Below are positions 24,028-31,160 of a DNA stretch of 41,612 bases, in pieces. The notes under the pieces are model-generated. The model did not search any database and was not told where the DNA came from. It saw only the letters and a list, made by a program, of their open reading frames with translations. The stretch's first letter is position 1, and each line of letters starts with the position of its first letter. The stretch covers positions 1 through 41,612 of IMG/VR virus record IMGVR_UViG_3300021057_000019; one strand, given 5' to 3'. The translations under genes and the position numbers were made by a program. The stretch is from a virus.

Positions 24028-24314
24028 TGCATTCCACCAAAGAGGAGCGAGGTGTTCTTAAGGGCCACGTCACGCATGAGCTTGGAGGCACTGAAAAGGC
24101 GGAAAGTGGCGTTGGGAGGGAGGATGCGGTCTCGCTTCTGCTGGCCGCACTGAACGGTGAGAACCGATGTCCCTCTCGCCGTGCCCTCAGGTTTGAGGTT
24201 GGAGATGGCTTCGGATACCGAAGAGCCCTTGGCGGTGTAGACCTTGCCGAAAATCTTTAGCGAAGCGGAGTATGGAGCGCCTTTGAGCTTGGGCGCGGCC
24301 TTGCGTTTAGCCAT
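24024..24314 (-). CDS. Small conserved protein before portal
   Basis: 96 residues. Basic N-terminus, then SLKIFGKVYTAKGSSVSEAI, GTSVLTVQCGQQKRDRILPP and ALKNTSLLFGG. I recall the same pattern upstream of portals in Parcubacteria-type phages. Possibly a regulatory or assembly protein. ATGA overlap with the portal start. Confidence 0.7.
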   Translation of the reverse strand: MAKRKAAPKLKGAPYSASLKIFGKVYTAKGSSVSEAISNLKPEGTARGTSVLTVQCGQQKRDRILPPNATFRLFSASKLMRDVALKNTSLLFGGMQ

Positions 24315-24526
24315 TATAGTCTGACGTGTAAAAAGCCTCTAATTTTGGGAGCCTCATCGTATTCCTGCAGGGCACTTTTGTGAGGTTTCTTCGGAAGAGA
24401 AGCAACCTTTGCGTCTATCTCCTTCGCGAGAGCCTTACGTTCCTCGTTGCACGGCGGGCAGTAGTAAGGTTCAGGGTCTTTGTCCTGATACTTCGTGCGG
24501 CACTTGATGCAAGGGTGCTCGTACAT
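24314..24526 (-). CDS. Small zinc-ribbon protein
   Basis: 70 residues from ATG 24526 (MYEHPCIKCRTKYQDKD). CIKC and CPPC form a zinc ribbon; the rest is Lys-rich and helical. Its stop overlaps the next start by one base. Small ribbon proteins of this kind are common between terminase and portal in Patescibacteria-type phages. Confidence 0.7.
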   Translation of the reverse strand: MYEHPCIKCRTKYQDKDPEPYYCPPCNEERKALAKEIDAKVASLPKKPHKSALQEYDEAPKIRGFLHVRL

Positions 24527-24533
24527 ATCAAAA

Positions 24534-24968
24534 TTATAACACGAGAAACGGAAAGACTGTCTCCCAGCCGTCAATCTTGCGATAGTCCTCGGTGATTTCC
24601 TCTCCTGCTTTCACGTCCCGCAACAACTCGTCTTTGACTGCATCGTAGTTCGGGTCGTCCGAATGGTTCATGTAGGCTTGCAATCGGGTGTCGGGGTAGA
24701 TGAATAGAGAGCCCTTGGTGATGCGGGGATAGCGCTCCAAGAGTATTTGCTTCACCTCAGGAAAGAGTTTGCCGAAGCTGGAATACGGCAGGCTGAACAC
24801 TTCGGGCATCATGTCGGCAAATATCTTCTGGCCTTTGTCGAGGTCGCGGATGGCAACAACCCCAACCCCGTGAATGGTCGAAGGAGCCAAGCGTGCCTTG
24901 ACGTAGGTGTTGAGCTTGGCGGCCTGCTCGTCCTTTGGGACGTTAGTCTTTTGAACGCGGATGGTCAT
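24534..24968 (-). CDS. SET-domain protein (putative lysine methyltransferase)
   Basis: 144 residues with the SET core motifs in order: IHGVGVVAIRDLDKGQKIF at 32-50, YMNHSDDPNYDA at 99-110 and AGEEITEDYRKI at 121-132. In SET proteins the NHS/PN segment binds S-adenosylmethionine and the final Tyr contributes to catalysis. No pre-SET or post-SET zinc cluster is present. It sits between terminase and portal genes, so a virion or packaging protein might be its target; targets in the host are also possible. ATGA overlap with the upstream zinc gene. Confidence 0.85.
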   Translation of the reverse strand: MTIRVQKTNVPKDEQAAKLNTYVKARLAPSTIHGVGVVAIRDLDKGQKIFADMMPEVFSLPYSSFGKLFPEVKQILLERYPRITKGSLFIYPDTRLQAYMNHSDDPNYDAVKDELLRDVKAGEEITEDYRKIDGWETVFPFLVL

Positions 24969-25279
24969 ATCGTCGGGGTGTTGTACTTGGGAAGAGCGTA
25001 GCGTTCGGTAATCCCCCTTATCTCTTCATGCACCTTGCGCCACGCCATGTACTGTGCGGCGTTCTTGAAGCCTAGCTTGCGAAGGAGAGCGCGGCGCTCA
25101 AGCATCTTCTCCGAGCATTTGGGGCACTCGGCCCACTCCAACACCTCTCCATGTCCACAGGTCGAGCGGAAGGTGTTGATGATGGCGAGTTGCACCTTCT
25201 CGAAGTTGGCAGGGTCTTTGAGATGGTCAGGGAGCGACGCAAGGAGCGGGTGGAGTTTTGGTTTGAGTTCAACGCTCAT
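24965..25279 (-). CDS. Zinc-binding small phage protein
   Basis: 104 residues. LHPLLASLPDHLKDPANFEK, then CGHGEVLEWAECPKC with Cys41/His43 and a CxxC pair gives a probable zinc site, followed by a helical end (RRALLRKLGFKNAAQYMAWR). ATGA overlaps on both sides. It belongs to the small-protein set between TerL and portal. Confidence 0.7.
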   Translation of the reverse strand: MSVELKPKLHPLLASLPDHLKDPANFEKVQLAIINTFRSTCGHGEVLEWAECPKCSEKMLERRALLRKLGFKNAAQYMAWRKVHEEIRGITERYALPKYNTPTI

Positions 25280-25404
25280 AGTGCGATGTTTTTCTTCTTA
25301 GGCTTTGGGCGCTGAACGCCGTGTGTGCAACTGTCCCATCCCTCTCGGCAGCACTCGGGGATGAGGAAGGTTAGTAGGGGCGTGGCTTTCTCTTCTTCGT
25401 GCAT
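25276..25404 (-). CDS. Tiny CCREGW zinc protein
   Basis: 42 residues. PECCREGWDSCTHG is the motif of a tiny protein I recall next to TerL in Patescibacteria-type phages; the C-terminus is basic (RPKPKKKNIAL). The stop overlaps the next start as ATGA. Likely zinc-binding through Cys18, Cys19, Cys26 and His28. Confidence 0.65.
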   Translation of the reverse strand: MHEEEKATPLLTFLIPECCREGWDSCTHGVQRPKPKKKNIAL

Positions 25405-25405
25405 A

Positions 25406-26587
25406 TCATACGGCTATATTAACACGGCTTTGGGGAAGGGATTGCACAATCATCTCTCTGCGCCTTTGAACAGGAATGAGGGAGTTGATGGCGTAGCGTG
25501 CGGCGTCGAGGAGGTGGTCTCGGCCTGGCGCTGGCACGCCTGGAATGATTTTGCCCTCCTTGTCCACATCCCACAGATAGTTGGAATACTCCTTCGCCAA
25601 GTTCACTGAGCGCCGAGTGTAGGAGATGCGCTGGTCTTGAACGGCTTTAATGCCATGTCGAACGCTGTCAGCTCCCTTTGGGGTGGGAACGATGTTGATG
25701 CCAAAACCCCGTATCTCCTCGATGGACTTCGGTTCTGCACTGTCAGCTACTACTAAGCCCCTCGGAAGGTTCTTCAGCGTGTTCGCAATCTCTCTGTTGG
25801 GCATCTCAAGCTGGTAAGCCACTTCATCGAGGATGTAGCCGCCGTTCCAGTAGTAGATAGCGATGATGGCGGCAGGGTCGGGGTTCCAGCCAAAGTCTAG
25901 GCCGTAGCGCTCGAGACGGGCTTCGTGCGGAATTTCGTCAATGACATTCCAGCCTGTGTAGATGCGCCCTTCAACTTCTCCGAGTTGCCCTTCGCCATAG
26001 ACCTTCCACCAGCCCACACGATGACGCCTGCTCTCTAGCTCCTGAACTATGGTCTCAGGCAGACCTTCATTGTCCTTGTAGGTGAGGATGATGAAGTCGT
26101 GGTCTACCTTCGGGATGATGTCTTCGTGCACCCAAAACTCAGCTACAGGGTTGTAGTCGAGGTAGATGAAGCCATTGGTGCGGATGGAGAGCTGGGTATA
26201 CGTTTCGTAGGAAACGTTGTTGCACTCGTTGATGAAGAGGATGTCGCGCCTTGGCCCTCGTACCTTGTCAGGGCTGTCCGCAGAGAAGAACTCAATCTTT
26301 GAGCCTGTCTCGAAGGTGTACACAAAGTCTGTGCGGTTCCAGCGCTCGTCCTTGTAGTAGCCTTGGGCCTCCATGATGGAGAGGAAGTCTCTAATCGCAC
26401 CGCGCTTCAAGTGCGGGACGGTCTCGGAGACTACAGAGTAGAGGCGGGGCTTCTTGTCGCTCTGTGCATCGTCAATGAGGCACATCAAGATTGCCACGGT
26501 CTTCCCTGCTGAAGAGCCTCCCTGAATGACGCGAATGCGCTTCTTGAGCTTAAGTATTTTCCTTACGGCTGTGGTTGGGCGATACAT
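25406..26587 (-). CDS. terL: Terminase large subunit (PBSX-type)
   Basis: 393 residues. The ATPase half has Walker A GGSSAGKT at 23-30 and Walker B DILFINEC at 115-122. The nuclease half has Asp231 in GLDFGWNPDP, Asp282 in VVADSAEPKSI and Asp357/361 in DHLLDAARYA, forming the expected metal site. Length and motifs match the PBSX/Terminase_3 family, which translocates DNA into procapsids and cuts it. Circular permutation of the contig is consistent with headful cutting. It overlaps the tiny membrane gene upstream by 38 bases. Confidence 0.95.
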   Translation of the reverse strand: MYRPTTAVRKILKLKKRIRVIQGGSSAGKTVAILMCLIDDAQSDKKPRLYSVVSETVPHLKRGAIRDFLSIMEAQGYYKDERWNRTDFVYTFETGSKIEFFSADSPDKVRGPRRDILFINECNNVSYETYTQLSIRTNGFIYLDYNPVAEFWVHEDIIPKVDHDFIILTYKDNEGLPETIVQELESRRHRVGWWKVYGEGQLGEVEGRIYTGWNVIDEIPHEARLERYGLDFGWNPDPAAIIAIYYWNGGYILDEVAYQLEMPNREIANTLKNLPRGLVVADSAEPKSIEEIRGFGINIVPTPKGADSVRHGIKAVQDQRISYTRRSVNLAKEYSNYLWDVDKEGKIIPGVPAPGRDHLLDAARYAINSLIPVQRRREMIVQSLPQSRVNIAV

Positions 26588-26705
26588 ACCATAGGAAGTC
26601 AGCGACCTTGGCCGCCCAGTAGAACGAAAGCCCTGCCGCCATTAGGTACATGATGAAATGGCCTTTGCGAGTAAGGACACACTCCTTGTTGCGGCAGTTA
26701 AGCAT
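26550..26705 (-). CDS. Tiny membrane protein between TerS and TerL
   Basis: 51 residues: MLNCRNKECVLTRKGHFIMY, a hydrophobic helix (LMAAGLSFYWAAKVADFLWY) and a short polar tail. It begins 8 bases before the previous stop and overlaps the TerL start. Less sure than its neighbours. Confidence 0.45.
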   Translation of the reverse strand: MLNCRNKECVLTRKGHFIMYLMAAGLSFYWAAKVADFLWYVSPNHSRKENT

Positions 26706-26928
26706 CCTCTTTAGTAGCCGCACGGACAAGCGAGGGTGGGCCACCCCAAAAGCCCCGTTCATAGAAGCTAAGAGCACCGTTGTATTCAAGACGACGAAAA
26801 GGGTAATCGCGAAGGGCAAGGTACGTCTCTCCTGCGGAGTTCGTAGCTTCGTACACCTCTAGATGTTGAACCCAGTCCTCTTGGCGACGACGTGTAAGTT
26901 GCACTATGTCCCCAACGTTAAACTTCAT
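26698..26928 (-). CDS. Small beta-rich protein, unknown
   Basis: 76 residues from ATG 26928. MKFNVGDIVQLTRRRQEDWV, later YLALRDYPFRRLEYNGALSF. The VGDIVQL start resembles small SH3- or KOW-like beta barrels, as in phage proteins binding RNA or protein, but this is only a shape guess. It overlaps the terminase small subunit gene by 11 bases. Confidence 0.6.
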   Translation of the reverse strand: MKFNVGDIVQLTRRRQEDWVQHLEVYEATNSAGETYLALRDYPFRRLEYNGALSFYERGFWGGPPSLVRAATKEDA

Positions 26929-27277
26929 CTTCTTTTGTCGCCGCACCAAGTATCGGCGTAGGGAGTGCCTTCCCGTCAGTGGTGATGTCGGTGCGCTCTC
27001 GGTATTCTTCCTTGAAAGCGTTTTTGAGATAGAAGATGGGGCCCGCAACTGCTTGGCCCTTGAGGCGCTGCACCCATGCTTCCTCAATGCAAAGCTCCGC
27101 CTCTTTTATAGCGTCAACAAACTCAGGTCGTTCTTTGTACTCTCGCCATGTTTCACGGGAAATACCGAGCGCCAAAAGCAAACCGGACTTGGTAGGTAGC
27201 TCTGTCTCTGCGAGATAGTTGAGTACCGTTTCTGTAAAGTCCTCGGTCTTCAGTTTTAGAGGACGACCGCCAGCCAT
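26918..27277 (-). CDS. terS: Terminase small subunit
   Basis: 119 residues. It starts MAGGRPLKLKTEDFTETVL, the common start of small terminases (GRP motif), followed by a helix-turn-helix (TKSGLLLALGISRETWREYK) and a helical oligomerisation part with IFYLKNAFKEEYRERTDITT. It recognises phage DNA and feeds it to TerL. Confidence 0.92.
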   Translation of the reverse strand: MAGGRPLKLKTEDFTETVLNYLAETELPTKSGLLLALGISRETWREYKERPEFVDAIKEAELCIEEAWVQRLKGQAVAGPIFYLKNAFKEEYRERTDITTDGKALPTPILGAATKEDEV

Positions 27278-27278
27278 A

Positions 27279-27794
27279 TCACTCCACGTCTATTGTGATG
27301 CTCTTAGTCAAGTTCCCTGAGGTGAAGGTGATGATGTGCTCTCCCTTTGCTTTGGGGGTGTAGACGAAGGTGGTTGTCCAGTCGGCTTTGTTGGTGATGC
27401 TTTCGCCGTTAGGGGTTTTGACACGCTGCTCCCATGCGGGCGCTGCTTCCGGTGCAGTCATGGTGATGGGGGTTTGTAGGTACTTGCCGTTGGTGTCCAA
27501 GACAGCAAGGACAAAGGCGTATTCGCCTCTCGCGTTGACATCCCATGAAACGATTTTGACTTCGCTCTTATCTTCTTGAGGCGTGGGTTCGGGCATAGCT
27601 TGAATTGTACCACCGAATATCTGGGGGGCCTGGGCGCTCTCTAGCGGGGGTGTGATAACCACCTGCACCGTAGAGGAGGCCACTAATGCAGTCGCAGGGG
27701 TGAGGAGGGATTGAACCTCTTTCACCGTCTGCGCGGGCACGTTGAACGCTAGAAGTAGTTGAATAATTGCGGCGACCTGTAGTGCGGTCATCAT
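27279..27794 (-). CDS. Exported Ig-like domain protein
   Basis: 171 residues. N-terminal segment ALQVAAIIQLLLAFNVPAQT-VKEVQSLLTP resembles a short peptidoglycan-binding-like or signal region recalled from Parcubacteria-type phages. After a Pro-rich linker (PEPTPQEDKSEV), residues 80-171 form an Ig-like beta domain (DWTTTFVYTPKAKGEHIITF). A cell-surface or virion decoration role is possible. The start may be either of two adjacent ATG codons. Confidence 0.65.
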   Translation of the reverse strand: MMTALQVAAIIQLLLAFNVPAQTVKEVQSLLTPATALVASSTVQVVITPPLESAQAPQIFGGTIQAMPEPTPQEDKSEVKIVSWDVNARGEYAFVLAVLDTNGKYLQTPITMTAPEAAPAWEQRVKTPNGESITNKADWTTTFVYTPKAKGEHIITFTSGNLTKSITIDVE

Positions 27795-27800
27795 AGGCTT

Positions 27801-27956
27801 TTATTCTACCACAGCCTTCATCTGTAGGCTACAGCGGGTGTGGATACCGCTCTTGGTCGGCCCCCAGCACCACGAGCACCGAGAACTCTTGGCGTACTGC
27901 TCCGAGAGGAGCTTGGGAGACTTGAGAGCCTTTCGGCTGAGAGCGGGGCGTATCAT
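27801..27956 (-). CDS. Small zinc-binding microprotein
   Basis: 51 residues: basic helical N-terminus (LSRKALKSPKLLSEQYAK), then CSWCWGPTKSGIHTRC giving two CxxC-like zinc ligand pairs with a His. ATGA overlap with the gene upstream. Part of the row of tiny Cys-rich genes from 29037 to 27801. Confidence 0.6.
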   Translation of the reverse strand: MIRPALSRKALKSPKLLSEQYAKSSRCSWCWGPTKSGIHTRCSLQMKAVVE

Positions 27957-28069
27957 TCCCAGTCAATTACGGCCGCTCCACACGCACAGTGCTTGGCCCT
28001 GCGAAACTGCTTGTGGCCGTTCACGCAGACTTTCCACTTCGGGGTTCTGTAGGGGAGGGGGCGCTTCAT
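27953..28069 (-). CDS. Small zinc-binding microprotein
   Basis: 38 residues: MKRPLPYRTPKWKVCVNGHK, later HCACGAAVIDW. Cys15, His19, Cys28 and Cys30 can make a zinc site. ATGA overlaps at both ends. Confidence 0.6.
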   Translation of the reverse strand: MKRPLPYRTPKWKVCVNGHKQFRRAKHCACGAAVIDWE

Positions 28070-28368
28070 TGGTTCTCTTTGGCCCACTTGGTTCTGCGCC
28101 AGTTGGTGCAGTAGCTACAGGAGGCTTTTGAGGAGCGATGGGTGCGCTGCATCTTCCCTAAACAGTTGGGTGATTGCTTTCTCGTACACTCCACGATGAC
28201 TGAGGGTTTCGAGACTACCCCCAGCTCCTTGAGGCGGGTGGCGACGTGTATCTCCTGGGCCTCGCGCTTCACGGCCTCGATGTACGCAGGGTCTTTGTAG
28301 TTGAGGCGCTGCTTCAAGTCCTCAACGCTCTTGGGCGCATACATTTCTACGGGGTCGGGGCGGGTCAT
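28066..28368 (-). CDS. Small zinc-binding protein
   Basis: 100 residues. Helical first half (SVEDLKQRLNYKDPAYIEAV), then CTRKQSPNCLGKMQ and CSYCTNWRRTKWAK, which give four Cys. The second half looks like a short ribbon often found in phage endonuclease-associated proteins, but no catalytic residues are seen. Confidence 0.6.
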   Translation of the reverse strand: MTRPDPVEMYAPKSVEDLKQRLNYKDPAYIEAVKREAQEIHVATRLKELGVVSKPSVIVECTRKQSPNCLGKMQRTHRSSKASCSYCTNWRRTKWAKENQ

Positions 28369-28529
28369 GCGTCAACAATTTTGTTTGCTTGGTCGAAGGG
28401 GACGTTTTGATTGATAGGAGCCTCGCGCACCACCTCCGCCTCAAGCTCTATGAAGTCGGGGAGCGGATGACCTCCCCACTCAAGACCTATGAGACGCAAG
28501 ACGTCTTCTGGCTTTATTCGTACCTTCAT
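28365..28529 (-). CDS. Small protein, unknown
   Basis: 54 residues from ATG 28529, MKVRIKPEDVLRLIGLEWGG, mostly acidic. ATGA overlaps with both neighbours. No Shine-Dalgarno sequence; the leader GCCCGCCCCCCAACA matches that of the gene upstream. Confidence 0.55.
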   Translation of the reverse strand: MKVRIKPEDVLRLIGLEWGGHPLPDFIELEAEVVREAPINQNVPFDQANKIVDA

Positions 28530-28645
28530 GTTTGTTGGGGGGCGGGCTCGTTCACGGGGTTGTACGCGCAGTTGTTTACTCCATGCGTCCAACCGCAGTT
28601 CCTGCACCAACCGTTTCTATCGCTCCATTCGTTCTCTTGCTTCAT
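28526..28645 (-). CDS. Zinc-knuckle microprotein
   Basis: 39 residues: WCRNCGWTHGVNNC gives Cys-x2-Cys, His and Cys, the pattern of a zinc knuckle. Stop overlaps the next ATG (ATGA). No Shine-Dalgarno sequence; a C-rich leader instead. Confidence 0.6.
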   Translation of the reverse strand: MKQENEWSDRNGWCRNCGWTHGVNNCAYNPVNEPAPQQT

Positions 28646-28663
28646 GACTGTTGGGGGGGTGGG

Positions 28664-28864
28664 CTACTTAGATACTTTAATGCCTCGGCGCTTCAGTTCT
28701 TCTTTTGCCCACTCGCGTTTTTCCATCAACTCCTCGTAGACGCTCTGACAGTACCAAACGAGGTATTCGGTCGAGAGTTCGGATACACGCTTACCCGTGT
28801 GCTTTCCAAATTGGACAATGCCGCCTTCGACCATTCGCCTTCGGGGTTGTGGGTTCTCGTTCAT
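28664..28864 (-). CDS. ExoX-C-like / DUF3820-like small protein
   Basis: 66 residues. VQFGKHTGKRVSELSTEYLV then WYCQSVYEELMEKREWAKEE match the small domain found after exonuclease X and in DUF3820 proteins, where an FGKHKGK motif is conserved. Its role is not certain; it may bind nucleic acid. An internal ATG at 28834 has a better Shine-Dalgarno sequence (GAAGG) and would shorten it by 10 residues. Confidence 0.7.
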   Translation of the reverse strand: MNENPQPRRRMVEGGIVQFGKHTGKRVSELSTEYLVWYCQSVYEELMEKREWAKEELKRRGIKVSK

Positions 28865-28872
28865 TTGTGGGC

Positions 28873-29037
28873 CTAGTTCGCCGTATCAATTAATTTCCCT
28901 GCGCCCGTGAACAGCCCCACCATGTCGCATCCTTTGCAGTAGGCTTCGTACGAACCACAAGCTATGCAACTATCGCCGTCCGTTTCCCATTTGTGGCGGT
29001 GCGTCTTCTTGGTGGCTTTGCGCTTCTCTTTCTTCAT
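28873..29037 (-). CDS. Small zinc-ribbon microprotein
   Basis: 54 residues: basic N-terminus (KKEKRKATKKTHRHKWETD), CIACG and CKGC, a complete four-Cys ribbon. ATGA overlap with NinG upstream, so likely cotranslated with it. Confidence 0.65.
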   Translation of the reverse strand: MKKEKRKATKKTHRHKWETDGDSCIACGSYEAYCKGCDMVGLFTGAGKLIDTAN

Positions 29038-29483
29038 TGAAGGGTGGTTAGAAGCTCGGTGTACTCGGTGATTTTGTTTTCATAGAAGAGGCGGTCTGCC
29101 ATCATTCCCTTAGTCTGCTCGTTGCGGCGCTTCAGTTCTTCTACGTCTATGCCGTCCGCTCTCAAATGACGCTCGTAGCCAATCCAATTGCCACTAAGGT
29201 GAATATTGCAGCGGTAGCAGGAAGGGCGAAGATTATCGAGGTCGTATCTAAGCTCCGCGCTACAAACAGACGATGGAATAAAATGCCCAAGATGAAGATT
29301 GCTACCTGAAAGACCAAGAGCACCACAACAGTAGCAAGTATCTCCATATCGTTGAATGATTATCGCTCGGCACAACTGCCACAGTGTCTTTTTGAGCTTT
29401 CCCACACTATCGGTGCGGGCTTTCTTGAGACGCTTCGTTCCCCTCTTCAGTGGCGTTTTCCGCTTTAGGGCAGTCCGCTTCAA
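29034..29483 (-). CDS. ninG: NinG/Rap-like recombination nuclease
   Basis: 149 residues. The N-terminus is Lys/Arg-rich with a KRK-TPLKRG pattern, and residues 55-105 hold the NinG HNH-like zinc module: CYCCG, HLGHFIPSS, LRYDLDNLRPSCYRCN and LSGN. In phage lambda NinG (Rap) cuts recombination junctions. I chose TTG 29483 because GGAG lies a few bases upstream and the family starts with MKRT-type sequences. It follows the terminator of the DUF932 gene, so it likely has its own promoter. Confidence 0.9.
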   Translation of the reverse strand: MKRTALKRKTPLKRGTKRLKKARTDSVGKLKKTLWQLCRAIIIQRYGDTCYCCGALGLSGSNLHLGHFIPSSVCSAELRYDLDNLRPSCYRCNIHLSGNWIGYERHLRADGIDVEELKRRNEQTKGMMADRLFYENKITEYTELLTTLQ

Positions 29484-29510
29484 GTAGCTCCATTTTAACA
29501 CGCACAAAAA

Positions 29511-29529
29511 ACCCGCCAGTGCGGCGGGT
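29511..29529 (-). terminator. Terminator after DUF932 gene
   Basis: ACCCGCC (29511-29517) pairs with GGCGGGT (29523-29529). Read leftward it is followed by TTTTTTGTGCG. It ends the 29537-30656 operon before NinG. Confidence 0.85.
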
Positions 29530-29536
29530 GGATAAC

Positions 29537-30253
29537 TCAGTTCAGGACTTCGCAGACGCCGTCAATGACGTTGTGCAAGTCCCGTGTGAGCTGCGGCTTC
29601 TCAGCGACCTTCCCCGCGAGGGCAAAGGTCGCGGCGTTGAACAACCGCCAAGCAGTCCGAGAACCCCAGTCGTGCGGCGGTTCGTCGAAGGCTTTGAGAA
29701 CGTGGCCGATGCCCTGCACGCCGATTACGTCCTTGCGGTACATGGACATGATGGCGTGGTCGGCCTGCGCGTCGGTGAGTGCCGTGCTCTGGTAGGTCAG
29801 CAGGCGTTGGTTCTGCGCAAGCCGTTGCTGTCCGAGGGGCTGGATGATGTCAGCCAAGAGTGCTGGGAGTTCACGCTTCGCCCGCACCGTGTGCTTCCGC
29901 CTGATAACATGGTCGGCGGAAAAGGCGAGGTTGTCGCAGACGAAGACCCGTGAGCCAAAGGCAATGCCGATGGGCAGGCTCTTGTCGTGCGAGTTTCGCA
30001 AGCCCAGCATGTCCGTGTACTCCCCGTAGGGAGAGCGCAGACACAGAACGCCGAAGTAGCGTGCGCCGTCTTCTGTGATGGCGTGGTGCTCCTCAGCAAT
30101 CTCGTGCTGGTGAAAGCCGAGCGTGAAGCGCATGAGCTCCACAATCTCGTGGTGCGGGACGGGGACGTGGGTCTCCGTGGCGATCGGGACGGGGACAGCT
30201 CGAAGAGCGTCATACGAAACGGGGTTGGCCCCCGCGTGCAACATTAAGGTCAT
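29537..30253 (-). CDS. DUF932 phage/plasmid-type protein
   Basis: 238 residues. RYFGVLCLRSPYGEYTDMLG, then LRNSHDKSLPIGIAFGSRVF and VCDNLAFSADHVIRRKH match DUF932 (PF06067), a family found on phages and plasmids with unknown function, suspected to bind DNA or regulate. Good Shine-Dalgarno (AGGAGG) 6 bases before ATG 30253. It follows a zinc microprotein gene. Confidence 0.85.
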   Translation of the reverse strand: MTLMLHAGANPVSYDALRAVPVPIATETHVPVPHHEIVELMRFTLGFHQHEIAEEHHAITEDGARYFGVLCLRSPYGEYTDMLGLRNSHDKSLPIGIAFGSRVFVCDNLAFSADHVIRRKHTVRAKRELPALLADIIQPLGQQRLAQNQRLLTYQSTALTDAQADHAIMSMYRKDVIGVQGIGHVLKAFDEPPHDWGSRTAWRLFNAATFALAGKVAEKPQLTRDLHNVIDGVCEVLN

Positions 30254-30261
30254 GTAGCCTC

Positions 30262-30435
30262 CTAGTCAGCGTCTATGGGTTCGTCGGTGTCGTATCGCTC
30301 CATGATGTCTGGCCTAAAGCCTTTCATCTTGCGCGCCTCGCACTTGTCGCAGACGAGGCACATGTAGATGCCGTGCCCGTCGTAGAGAGCACGGGGGCGT
30401 TCCTGCGAACCGCAGGGACAGAATTTGAGGGGCAT
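30262..30435 (-). CDS. Small zinc-binding microprotein
   Basis: 57 residues: FCPCGSQERPRALYDGHG then CLVCDKC, giving five Cys that suit a zinc site. The acidic tail follows. It ends 8 bases before the DUF932 start. Confidence 0.6.
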   Translation of the reverse strand: MPLKFCPCGSQERPRALYDGHGIYMCLVCDKCEARKMKGFRPDIMERYDTDEPIDAD

Positions 30436-30437
30436 GG

Positions 30438-30656
30438 TCAGCTCCTCAAAGCATCAAGTTGCTCGAAGGCGCTTCTTGCGTCCTGCAGATTGCTGTAGGC
30501 GAGCGCAACGTGCTCCTTCAGCTTTGCAGGGTCGTTGTGGTACGCCTCCAGCGCGTCGATGTCTGCGCTGAGGCAATCGCAAGCGTGCAGACCTTCACTA
30601 ACAATCCGTGAGGCCATCGGCGCACGCCCGAACAGGCGGCGAAAGAAGTCTTTCAT
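30438..30656 (-). CDS. Small helical protein, unknown
   Basis: 72 residues: MKDFFRRLFGRAPMASR, CDCL, then helix HNDPAKLKEHVALAYSNLQD. Start ATG 30656 with a GGAGAG-like site a few bases upstream. First gene of the DUF932 operon. No function recognised. Confidence 0.6.
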   Translation of the reverse strand: MKDFFRRLFGRAPMASRIVSEGLHACDCLSADIDALEAYHNDPAKLKEHVALAYSNLQDARSAFEQLDALRS

Positions 30657-30711
30657 GCGAACTCTCCTGATGAAGAACGTTCGCTCCTAATTTTAACATG
30701 CAAAAGGGAAA

Positions 30712-30727
30712 CCCCACCGAAGTGGGG
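30712..30727 (-). terminator. Terminator between Cys-rich operon and DUF932 operon
   Basis: CCCCAC (30712-30717) and GTGGGG (30722-30727) with a CGAA loop. Leftward it is followed by TTTCCCTTTTGC. It should stop transcripts from the 31160-33309 region. Confidence 0.75.
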
Positions 30728-30998
30728 CTGGCTTGCGTATTGCCGTTGGAGTGTCCACTGCGCCGACTTTAACGGCGTACAGGACAAGGCTCGATGACCC
30801 CGCTGCTGCGCTCTGCTTGCACAGAGTGTTGGTCAGCAAACGTCTAGATGGGAGCGGCGCAAGCCGAGTTTAGATGCGGCGTGGGTGCTGCGGTTTGATG
30901 AGGAGCGGCGGGCTCCAGTTTATGGGGCGTATTGCTTTTGGTTTTGTACGGCCGCTACTAACTCTAGCATGCGTCCAACAATATGCATTGTGCGACGC
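30728..30998. other. Non-coding stretch with several hairpins
   Basis: No supported gene. Hairpins: GTCC/GGAC with an inner GCGCCG/CGGCGT at 30752-30784, and CTCTG/CAGAG at about 30810-30830. It may be a structured RNA, the 3' end of the leftward operon, or an origin. A rightward frame at 30885 is judged to be a shadow of the Cys-rich gene. Confidence 0.45.
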
Positions 30999-31160
30999 TT
31001 AAACGTGGCACTTGCACTGGGGCCAATGGCATACCCCGCACCATTTTGGCCCGTCGCATTTGCAGTAGTTACAGCACTTCGGCTCAAGCTTGATTGTCAC
31101 CTTGTAGTCTACGTCTTTGAACAGGTCTTTGTAGACCTTTATGAATTTAGGCAGCTTCAT
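30999..31160 (-). CDS. Cys-rich microprotein
   Basis: 53 residues with nine Cys and two His: CCNYCKCDG, WCGVCHW, CKCH. Two zinc sites or one cluster are possible. ATGA overlap with the gene upstream. Confidence 0.65.
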   Translation of the reverse strand: MKLPKFIKVYKDLFKDVDYKVTIKLEPKCCNYCKCDGPKWCGVCHWPQCKCHV

